This document shows positions 1 through 6,328 of a stretch of DNA of 20,586 nt, one piece after another (the first letter of the stretch is position 1; each line of letters opens with the position of its first letter). The stretch is taken from the IMG/VR virus record IMGVR_UViG_3300025120_009600, positions 1-20,586 of that record. One strand, 5' to 3'. Both the position numbers and the translations under genes were made by a program. A model generated the notes under the pieces. The model searched no databases and was not told where the DNA came from. It was given only the letters and a program-made list of their open reading frames with translations. The DNA is from a virus.

Positions 1-968
1 TTACAGATGATGTATTTGAAGATGTTGAAGATAATACTTCTCTAAAAGAAGATGACGATTACGAAGATATAGATTGGGATAATTATAATTATTATGAAGA
101 AGAAGATGGTCCTTTCTTAATTACAGGTGAAGAAGATTGGTGTAAAGAAGCTAGTTGGTGTGACGCAGCTTACATTGAGAATAATAATAAGTGGGCACAA
201 GGTGATTGGGATTTAAATACAAAGTACGATAAATGGAACTCTGAAAGTAAAAAACTATTTGAAGAAGTACACCTATCTTGGTATGATATGGATATGAAAG
301 AGGCACCTAAACCTTGGACTATACCAGAACTAAAAGACAAATATATTAAAGATTGGTCTTGGGACGATTGGGATATATGGTGGAAAAATTTTGATGAATG
401 GTATTATTCTGACTATTATGATAACTGGGAATCTACTTATGAAGAAGTATCACTAGAAGAAGAATATGCTTTTGAAGATGATCTACTTACCGAAGATCAA
501 TGGGAAACAGAATGGCTAGCAGGTATTACATTTGAGGCAGATTGTATATACTTTGGTTATTATTGGGACGTTGCTAATCAATCGTGTGGTACAACTTGGG
601 TAGATAACAGCGAAGCTAATGTTAAAGTAAAAGCAAGTGGTGAAAAAATTAATTATGAAACTGGTGAGATAACACAAACAATTACCACAACGACAAATGG
701 TGTATCTGATTCTGTCACTAGAACAGGTAGATATTCTACACTAAACAATACAGCAGATGTTGATGTAGAAACAGGTGATAATAATTTCCGTTCATTTACA
801 AGAACACACGAAGGACATACTTTTCACATACACACAGGTGGCAGTGGTGTAAATAGTGGTAATGATGCCATACAAAATTTTGATGTAATGGTTATACAGG
901 AACAAGAAACACAATCAGTTATAGCGGGCTCTAACGGCGCTAAGATCACCATTATACAGACAGACTAA
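1..968 (+). CDS. Acidic Trp/Tyr-rich protein of unknown function, 5' end missing
   Basis: The frame is open from the left edge (first full codon at base 3) to TAA at 966-968, giving 321 visible residues. An ATG lies at 288, but the same composition runs through it, so the gene very likely starts outside the window. Roughly the first 190 visible residues are extremely rich in Asp, Glu, Trp and Tyr (for example DWSWDDWDIWW). They include two close Cys pairs, WCKEASWC and a second pair about 15 residues apart. The last 130 or so residues are Thr/Ser/Gly/Asn-rich with alternating hydrophobic residues, suggesting a beta-rich domain. The gene ends 8 bases before the CHASE2 cyclase, so the two are probably co-transcribed. 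CHASE2 cyclases in bacteria are sometimes encoded beside exported FecR-like proteins, so an extracytoplasmic partner is possible, but I recognise no domain. The signal peptide, if any, is outside the window. Confidence 0.75.
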   Translation, partial: TDDVFEDVEDNTSLKEDDDYEDIDWDNYNYYEEEDGPFLITGEEDWCKEASWCDAAYIENNNKWAQGDWDLNTKYDKWNSESKKLFEEVHLSWYDMDMKEAPKPWTIPELKDKYIKDWSWDDWDIWWKNFDEWYYSDYYDNWESTYEEVSLEEEYAFEDDLLTEDQWETEWLAGITFEADCIYFGYYWDVANQSCGTTWVDNSEANVKVKASGEKINYETGEITQTITTTTNGVSDSVTRTGRYSTLNNTADVDVETGDNNFRSFTRTHEGHTFHIHTGGSGVNSGNDAIQNFDVMVIQEQETQSVIAGSNGAKITIIQTD

Positions 969-976
969 ATAAATCT

Positions 977-2710
977 ATGAAGAAATTAACTTCCACTTGG
1001 GCAGTATTGTTAAGTGTAATTATATTATTATCATTAAAAGTATATAATCCTATACCTTTACAAACTCTACAATTAAAAACATTTGATTTATACCAGAAGT
1101 TTGGTAATAATTATCAATCAAAAAGTTTAGTATTAATAGATATATCAGATGACTCTTTAGGTGTATATGGTCAATGGCCTTGGAAGAGAGATCAATTAGG
1201 TCGTGCTATAATAAAAGCATATCAAAATGGTGCTGCTTTAGTTTTTTTAAATGTAGTTTTTGTACATAAAGATAGACTAGGTGGTGATGAAATGTTTTTG
1301 AAAATGATCTCAAAGTATCCTGTTATTTTAACAGAAACTAAAGACGCAAAAAATCTCATTAGTATAAAAAGAAAAGTATTAGGTGTAGGTGATGTAGAAG
1401 TACCTATTGATGTTGATGGTACTATTAGAAAATTACCACTTGACAATTCTGTACCAAGTGTTATAATGAATGTAATAAAATTTCCATTACCTAAAATAGA
1501 TGATGTATGGATAGATTTTAGACATCAAATACCTAGGTTAAATCACGCTGATTTAGATTGGTCATCTGTTAAAGGTAAGATTGTATTCATAGGTGCTACA
1601 TTTACAGGCTCAACATTTGTATTAACACCTGATGGTTTAAAAAATCCACATGATATAATGGCAATGTCAACTGAAACTTTACTATCAGGTAAGTATATAA
1701 CAAGACCTGATTGGTTGCCTAAATTAGAGTGGATAGGATTGATATTAGGTCTACTTGCATTTGTATTAATTATACCTAGAGTAGGATTATTATGGTCAGC
1801 TATATTACTATTTGGTGCATATGTTGATATTGCTTTATCTGCTGGTTATCTATGGCATAGTAAAATGATAATTACAGATTGGTCATTTATCGCAATCATA
1901 ATAACTATTGTATGGACACACTTAATATACAATAACTTTGCTAGAGAAAATAGATTAAAACAACAAATAAGAAAACAGTTTGAGAAGTATTTGGATCCTA
2001 GACAAGTTGCTATACTTGTAAAGAATCCTGAAAAATTAAAACTTGGTGGTGAAAGAAAAGATATGTCATTTTTGTTTATGGATATTGTAGGATTTACACC
2101 TATATCTGAATACTATAAAAACAAAGATGACCCAGAGGGTTTGGTCAATGTGATAAATGATTACTTAAATCGTATGAGTAAAATAGTAATGAAGAATGGT
2201 GGAACGATTGACAAGTATATGGGCGATTGTATTATGGCATTTTGGAATGCGCCACTTGATTGTCGTAATCACGCAGAGATGGCTGTAAAGACAGGAATAG
2301 AATGTGCAATAGAAACACAAAAGTTAAAGAAAGAATTTAAAGAAAAAGGTCTACCAGATATTAATATAGGCTCTGGTGTAAATACTGGAACTTGTATTGT
2401 CGGTAATATGGGTAGTGAAAACCGACTTGATTATTCTGTAATAGGTGACGCTGTAAACTTGGCAGCTAGACTTGAAGCTGCTACAAGAAACTATAAAGAT
2501 GATAATGGTAATGTTGCTCCTTTGATTTATTCTTCATATACAAAAGACGAATTAAGAGAAGTTGAATCAGAAGAACTAGATAGAATATTTGTGAAAGGTA
2601 AAAAGGAGTTAGTGACAATCTATAAACCAGTAGCAAACTTAATGGAGGGTTATGACCTTACTTCAAAAGAGAAAGATCAGACTAATAGCAAAAAGGATAA
2701 TAAGAAATGA
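977..2710 (+). CDS. CHASE2-domain membrane adenylate cyclase (class III)
   Basis: A 577-residue membrane protein predicted to convert ATP to cAMP. Residues 5-20 form an N-terminal helix. Residues 45-240 match a CHASE2 sensor domain (LVLIDISDDSL, then GQWPWKR, then KGKIVFIGAT near 200-207), which is extracytoplasmic in known proteins. Three membrane helices follow at about 250-267, 272-292 and 300-318, then a short coiled linker and the cyclase domain at about 360-550. The catalytic set is intact: metal-binding Asp369 in FLFMDIVGFT and Asp417 in DKYMGD, adenine-selecting Lys413 and Asp485, and transition-state Asn494 and Arg498 in VIGDAVNLAAR. The Lys/Asp pair points to ATP rather than GTP. 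The tail is Lys-rich. The start ATG has only a weak ribosome site but begins a good membrane helix. The family is common in bacteria and unexpected inside a phage replication region. Confidence 0.93.
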   Translation: MKKLTSTWAVLLSVIILLSLKVYNPIPLQTLQLKTFDLYQKFGNNYQSKSLVLIDISDDSLGVYGQWPWKRDQLGRAIIKAYQNGAALVFLNVVFVHKDRLGGDEMFLKMISKYPVILTETKDAKNLISIKRKVLGVGDVEVPIDVDGTIRKLPLDNSVPSVIMNVIKFPLPKIDDVWIDFRHQIPRLNHADLDWSSVKGKIVFIGATFTGSTFVLTPDGLKNPHDIMAMSTETLLSGKYITRPDWLPKLEWIGLILGLLAFVLIIPRVGLLWSAILLFGAYVDIALSAGYLWHSKMIITDWSFIAIIITIVWTHLIYNNFARENRLKQQIRKQFEKYLDPRQVAILVKNPEKLKLGGERKDMSFLFMDIVGFTPISEYYKNKDDPEGLVNVINDYLNRMSKIVMKNGGTIDKYMGDCIMAFWNAPLDCRNHAEMAVKTGIECAIETQKLKKEFKEKGLPDINIGSGVNTGTCIVGNMGSENRLDYSVIGDAVNLAARLEAATRNYKDDNGNVAPLIYSSYTKDELREVESEELDRIFVKGKKELVTIYKPVANLMEGYDLTSKEKDQTNSKKDNKK

Positions 2711-2796
2711 AAAAAAACTCAAACTATATTTACTCAATTTACATTGGCTCAAAATTAAGAAACAAAAATTACGAAGAAGGAAAAGAACATTTATAA
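2707..2796 (+). CDS. Possible 29-residue peptide coupled to the cyclase gene
   Basis: The ATG overlaps the cyclase stop as ATGA, the same coupling used between many genes in this window. AAGGA at 2693-2697 gives a reasonable ribosome site 9 bases upstream. The product begins MKKNSNYIYSIYIGSKLR and ends in a charged stretch (NYEEGKEHL). There is no recognisable domain. It is too short to judge by coding statistics, so it is a candidate only. Confidence 0.4.
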   Translation: MKKNSNYIYSIYIGSKLRNKNYEEGKEHL

Positions 2797-2800
2797 AACT

Positions 2801-2872
2801 ATGGAAGCTAAAAAGACTAAATACAATCAAACGGTACCAACAGGTAGCGTAAGAGACTTGACTTCCACATAA
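2801..2872 (+). CDS. Possible 23-residue peptide
   Basis: ATG to TAA reading MEAKKTKYNQTVPTGSVRDL and three more residues. The composition is balanced rather than the Lys/Arg-rich pattern of an out-of-frame reading. The nearest purine-rich site (AAGGA at 2777-2781) is too far upstream, so translation would rely on coupling with the preceding small frame, which ends 4 bases before. The 3' end overlaps the -35 box of the promoter at 2858. Weak candidate. Confidence 0.25.
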   Translation: MEAKKTKYNQTVPTGSVRDLTST

Positions 2873-2885
2873 AAATAAATATAAT
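2858..2885 (+). promoter_or_regulatory. Sigma70-like promoter upstream of the coiled-coil gene
   Basis: TTGACT at 2858-2863, a 16-base spacer and a perfect TATAAT at 2880-2885. Transcription would start near 2892, in the largest gene-poor stretch of the window, and give a leader of about 80 bases before the ATG at 2975. No terminator is visible between the cyclase and this promoter, so read-through from upstream is also likely. Confidence 0.6.
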
Positions 2886-2891
2886 AGAGCT

Positions 2892-2974
2892 AATATATCA
2901 ATTAATGCTTTAAATGCATATGACCCATAAGGGGAACTTAAGCTCATTATAACCGTCTTTAACTAGATAGAACT
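2892..2974 (+). other. 5' leader with a possible nested hairpin
   Basis: Bases 2886-2974 hold no convincing gene. GCTTTAA at 2907-2913 can pair, with one bulge, to TTAAGC at 2938-2943. Inside that loop CCC (2924-2926) faces GGG (2931-2933) across ATAA. No U-tract follows, so it does not look like a terminator. It could protect the mRNA or affect translation of the next gene, which has no strong ribosome-binding site. The stems are short and may be chance. Confidence 0.3.
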
Positions 2975-3403
2975 ATGGCAGATACAACAGAAATAAAAGT
3001 AGATATTGAATCATTAAGAAAAGATATTGAAAATGTAAATACTATCAATGGTAGAATAGACACTGCTATTGATAAGTTAACAGATGTATCTACATCAATC
3101 AAATCTATGCTTGCAGTACATGAAGAAAAGATAGCGAGACAAGAAAAGATAGATGAAGTGATATTTGACAAATTGAAAGATAGAGCAGATGAAATAGGTG
3201 ATGTATATAGAGAGTTAAAAAAAGATGTGGAACTAAGTGAAAAGAGACTACTCATTGAAATCAAGTCATTAAAGAACGATATAGGCGCTAGAGTTGGCGT
3301 TTTAGAAAAATACAGGTGGATTATCATAGGTGGGGCGATTGTCATAGGGTGGATTTTATCAAAGAACTTTATGCCAATAATGCACATGATGAACGGCGCT
3401 TAG
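2975..3403 (+). CDS. Coiled-coil protein with C-terminal membrane helix
   Basis: A 142-residue protein. Residues 5-110 are charged heptad-like sequence with regularly spaced Ile/Leu/Val (for example VDIESLRKDIENVN), predicting a long coiled coil. Residues 114-130 (WIIIGGAIVIGWILSKN) form one membrane helix, followed by a short Met-rich tail. The layout recalls XhlA-type phage proteins, which have an N-terminal coiled coil and a C-terminal anchor and act in host lysis, but the sequence alone does not prove that link. It could equally be a phage membrane adaptor or structural protein. It has its own promoter (2858) and structured leader, and a second promoter begins just after its stop. Translation begins at ATG 2975 without an obvious purine-rich site. 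Confidence 0.75.
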   Translation: MADTTEIKVDIESLRKDIENVNTINGRIDTAIDKLTDVSTSIKSMLAVHEEKIARQEKIDEVIFDKLKDRADEIGDVYRELKKDVELSEKRLLIEIKSLKNDIGARVGVLEKYRWIIIGGAIVIGWILSKNFMPIMHMMNGA

Positions 3404-3405
3404 GG

Positions 3406-3434
3406 TTGACAAAAGCGATATTATGTAGTATAGT
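3406..3434 (+). promoter_or_regulatory. Sigma70-like promoter upstream of primase
   Basis: A perfect TTGACA at 3406-3411, a 17-base spacer and TATAGT at 3429-3434, lying between the coiled-coil gene and primase. The predicted start, near 3441, is only about 5 bases before the primase ATG at 3446. The transcript would be almost leaderless, and the GAGGG at 3435-3439 would be partly or wholly outside it. The -35 region belongs to a 15-base sequence (AGGGTTGACAAAAGC, 3402-3416) repeated exactly at 4345-4359. Confidence 0.62.
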
Positions 3435-3445
3435 GAGGGTGTGTT

Positions 3446-4441
3446 ATGTCAAGTTATATAGATTTAAAATATATCTCTAATTTAAAGAGTCGTTTACCCC
3501 AATTTAAACAGAAAAATGATTACCTGTTTAATTTTAGATGCCCACATTGTGGTGACTCTAAAAAATCAAAATTAAAAGCTAGAGCATATCTTTATAGAGT
3601 AAAAAATGATATGTTCTTCAAATGTCACAATTGTGGCATGGGTCAAAATCTTGCTAACTTTATCAAGTTTGTTGATCCTAAAATGTATTCTGAATATCTT
3701 TTAGAGAGATATAAGAAAGGGGCACCAGCGACACCGAGGCCTCAGTTTGATTTCAAACCTGCGTTTGAAGATACAACTATACTTGATAAATTGGAAAGTA
3801 TAAAACAACTAGATGATAAACACCCTGCAAAACAATATGTAATAGGTAGAAAGATACCTAGTGAATTTTACGATAAGTTATTTTTTTGTGATAAGTTTGG
3901 TCAGTTAGTTAATAAAGTAAAACCAAATACATATAAAACTAAAGACCATCCTAGACTTATTATACCATTTTATGACACTACTGGAAAGCTGTTTGCTTTT
4001 CAAGGTCGTGCATTCGGTAAAGAGCAACCAAAATATTTAACGGTAAAATTAGATGAAAATAAACAAAAAGTATTTGGCTTGGAAAGAGTTTCTTTTCAAC
4101 GACCTATCTTCATCACAGAAGGCCCACTTGATAGTTTTTTTATTAATAATTGTCTTTCTGCTGCTGGAGCTGATTTAGTATTAAAAAATAAAATTCCTAA
4201 CGATCAAGTTACATATATATTTGATAACGAACCTAGGAATAAAGAAATTGTAAAACGAATGTACGGTGTAGTTGAAAAAGATTACAACCTAGTAGTGTGG
4301 CCTGATGATATGCGACATAAGGACATTAATGATATGATTATATCAGGGTTGACAAAAGCTGAAGTTTCTGATATTATACATAAACACACTTACTCAAAGC
4401 TATCTGCATTAACAAAATTAAATGAATATAAAAAGGTATAA
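3446..4441 (+). CDS. DNA primase, T4 gp61-like
   Basis: A 331-residue DnaG-type primase that would make RNA primers for lagging-strand synthesis, working with a replicative helicase not in the window. The N-terminal zinc finger uses Cys32 and Cys35 (CPHCGDS) and Cys60 and Cys63 (CHNCGMG). The TOPRIM catalytic core includes Glu225 (FITEGPLDS), Asp260 and Glu262 in [10 protein letters not shown], and Asp293 in HKDINDM. The DNEPRN form of the TOPRIM motif is typical of T4-like phage primases. The length is close to T4 gp61 and shorter than bacterial DnaG, with no separate helicase-interaction domain. It starts at ATG 3446 behind GAGGG and ends two bases before dnaK. A promoter-like sequence lies within its last 100 bases. 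Confidence 0.9.
   Translation: MSSYIDLKYISNLKSRLPQFKQKNDYLFNFRCPHCGDSKKSKLKARAYLYRVKNDMFFKCHNCGMGQNLANFIKFVDPKMYSEYLLERYKKGAPATPRPQFDFKPAFEDTTILDKLESIKQLDDKHPAKQYVIGRKIPSEFYDKLFFCDKFGQLVNKVKPNTYKTKDHPRLIIPFYDTTGKLFAFQGRAFGKEQPKYLTVKLDENKQKVFGLERVSFQRPIFITEGPLDSFFINNCLSAAGADLVLKNKIPNDQVTYIFDNEPRNKEIVKRMYGVVEKDYNLVVWPDDMRHKDINDMIISGLTKAEVSDIIHKHTYSKLSALTKLNEYKKV
4349..4377 (+). promoter_or_regulatory. Candidate promoter for dnaK inside the 3' end of primase
   Basis: TTGACA at 4349-4354, a 17-base spacer and TATTAT at 4372-4377, ending about 66 bases before the dnaK start. The 15 bases AGGGTTGACAAAAGC (4345-4359) are identical to those of the intergenic promoter at 3402-3416, although here they also encode primase residues. 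This suggests a shared phage promoter box. In A+T-rich coding sequence, chance matches also occur, so it is a candidate. Confidence 0.45.
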
Positions 4442-4443
4442 GA

Positions 4444-6318
4444 ATGTCTGATAAGATAATTGGAATTGATTTAGGAACCACGAACTCTTGCGTTTCTATA
4501 ATGGAAGGAACACAAGCAAAAGTAATTGAAAATTTAGAAGGTAATAGAACTACTCCATCTGTTGTAGCATTTAGTGATGAGACTTTAGTTGGACAACCAG
4601 CTAGAAGACAAGCAGTTACAAACTCACAAAATACAATCTTTGCTGTAAAAAGATTAATAGGTAGAAACTTTGATGACAATAATATTCAAAGAGAAATAAA
4701 AACAATACCATATAATATTATTAAGGCAGATAATGGTGACGCTTGGGTAGAAGCTAAAAGTAAAAAATACTCACCATCACAAATTTCAGCATTTATCTTA
4801 CAAAAGATGAAAGAAACAGCTGAAAAATATCTAGGATCAGAAGTTAAGAAAGCAGTAATCACTGTACCAGCATATTTTAATGACTCACAAAGACAAGCAA
4901 CAAAAGACGCAGGTAAGATTGCTGGACTAGAAGTAGAAAGAATTGTAAATGAACCTACTGCTGCGTCATTGGCATATGGTTTAGATAAAAAGAAGACTGG
5001 TAACATCGCTGTATACGATCTAGGTGGTGGTACTTTTGATGTATCAATATTAGAAATAGGCGATGGTGTGTTTGAAGTTAAATCAACAAATGGTGATACA
5101 GCTTTAGGTGGCGAAGATTTTGATAGTGTTATTACAAACTATCTAATAGATGAGTTTAAAAAAGATAGTGGCATAGATTTAAAAGAAGACAAACTAGCAC
5201 TACAAAGAATTAGAGAGTCAGCAGAGAAGGCAAAGGTAGAGCTATCATCAGCGATACAGACAGACATAAATTTACCATTTATCACAGCAGACAAGTCAGG
5301 CCCTAAACATCTTAATATTAAAATGACTAGAGCGAAGTTAGAAGCTTTAGTAGAGAGCCTTATACAGAAAACTATAAAACCATGCGAGACTGCTATCAAA
5401 GATGCAGAACTAAAAGTATCAGATATAACAGATGTAATTTTAGTCGGTGGTATGACTAGAATGCCTAAGGTTATAGAAGTTGTAAAAAACTTCTTTGGTA
5501 GAGAACCAAACAAAAGTGTAAATCCAGATGAGGTAGTTGCGATGGGCGCAGCAGTTCAAGCTGGTGTTTTACAAGGTGATGTAAAAGATGTTCTGTTATT
5601 AGATGTGACACCACTATCACTAGGATTGGAAACTCTTGGTGGAGTGTTTACAAAACTAATAGATAAGAATACCACGATACCTTGTAATAAATCTCAAACA
5701 TTTTCTACTGCTGATAATAACCAATCTGCAGTATCAATTAGAGTTTTCCAAGGCGAGAGATCAATGGCAGCGGATAATAAACTATTAGGTAATTTTGATC
5801 TGGTAGGTATACCACCAGCACCAAAAGGTGTACCAAAAATAGAAGTGACTTTTGATATTGACGCTAATGGTATTGTAAAAGTATCAGCGAAAGATAAAGG
5901 AACTGGTAAAGAACAACAGATACAAATTAATTCATCTAGTGGATTAAGTGATGAAGAAATAAACAAGATGATAAAAGATGCTGAGGCAAATAAAGAAGCT
6001 GACGAGAAGAAAAAAGAAGAAGTTGATATAAGAAACCAAGCTGATGCTACAATCAATAGTGTTAAAAAGGTAATGGAAAGTGCCAAAGATAAATTATCAA
6101 AAGAAGAAATAGCAGATATAGAAGACAAGATAAAACAATTAGAAGAAGCAATCAAATCAAATAACATTGATGACATTAAGAAAAAGACTTCAGATTTATT
6201 AGATGCGTCTCATAAAATCGCAGAAAAGATTTATGCGCAACCTAAAGAAGAAGATAAAAAAGAAGAAGTTAAAAAAGATGATGATGTCATAGATGCTGAA
6301 TATACAGAAACAAAATAG
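4444..6318 (+). CDS. dnaK: Hsp70 chaperone DnaK, full length
   Basis: A 624-residue Hsp70 close in length to bacterial DnaK (638 in E. coli). The ATPase domain has phosphate-1 motif [10 protein letters not shown] (residues 6-15), catalytic Lys69 (AVKRLIGR), Glu170 in VNEPTAAS, phosphate-2 motif [10 protein letters not shown] (191-200, with Thr197) and adenosine motif [11 protein letters not shown] (331-341). The interdomain linker [13 protein letters not shown] is at 382-394. The substrate-binding beta domain runs to about 500, then comes the helical lid and a charged tail ending [13 protein letters not shown], like the bacterial DnaK C-terminus. Nothing is truncated. No dnaJ or grpE is nearby, so it presumably uses host co-chaperones. 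It sits between primase and nrdA, with AAAAAGG upstream and only 2 bases after primase. Acquisition from a bacterial host is the likely origin. Confidence 0.97.
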   Translation: MSDKIIGIDLGTTNSCVSIMEGTQAKVIENLEGNRTTPSVVAFSDETLVGQPARRQAVTNSQNTIFAVKRLIGRNFDDNNIQREIKTIPYNIIKADNGDAWVEAKSKKYSPSQISAFILQKMKETAEKYLGSEVKKAVITVPAYFNDSQRQATKDAGKIAGLEVERIVNEPTAASLAYGLDKKKTGNIAVYDLGGGTFDVSILEIGDGVFEVKSTNGDTALGGEDFDSVITNYLIDEFKKDSGIDLKEDKLALQRIRESAEKAKVELSSAIQTDINLPFITADKSGPKHLNIKMTRAKLEALVESLIQKTIKPCETAIKDAELKVSDITDVILVGGMTRMPKVIEVVKNFFGREPNKSVNPDEVVAMGAAVQAGVLQGDVKDVLLLDVTPLSLGLETLGGVFTKLIDKNTTIPCNKSQTFSTADNNQSAVSIRVFQGERSMAADNKLLGNFDLVGIPPAPKGVPKIEVTFDIDANGIVKVSAKDKGTGKEQQIQINSSSGLSDEEINKMIKDAEANKEADEKKKEEVDIRNQADATINSVKKVMESAKDKLSKEEIADIEDKIKQLEEAIKSNNIDDIKKKTSDLLDASHKIAEKIYAQPKEEDKKEEVKKDDDVIDAEYTETK

Positions 6319-6323
6319 GGGGA
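6317..6323 (+). promoter_or_regulatory. Ribosome-binding site that sets the nrdA start
   Basis: AGGGGGA, overlapping the dnaK stop, lies 5 bases before ATG 6329. It is one of the strongest such sites in the window and favours 6329 over an in-frame ATG at 6293, which lies inside dnaK. Confidence 0.75.
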
Positions 6324-6328
6324 ATACT

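Noticed and set aside
965-971. CTAAATA, similar to T4-like late promoter elements, before the cyclase
   Set aside because: Only 5 bases lie between it and the cyclase ATG, too close for a late promoter. Such A+T-rich heptamers are common here.
2652-2852. 66-residue + strand frame crossing the cyclase end
   Set aside because: Extremely Lys/Arg-rich, as expected from an out-of-frame reading of A-rich sequence. Half of it lies inside the cyclase gene, and its purine box is only 2 bases from the ATG.
2959-3387. 142-residue minus-strand frame opposite the coiled-coil gene
   Set aside because: Mirror image of a clear coding gene. Ser/Phe/Ile-rich composition with no motifs. The same applies to the other minus-strand frames inside dnaK, nrdA and the glycan genes.
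6293-6328. Longer nrdA start inside dnaK
   Set aside because: No ribosome site, and adds residues unlike NrdA. AGGGGGA before ATG 6329 fits far better.
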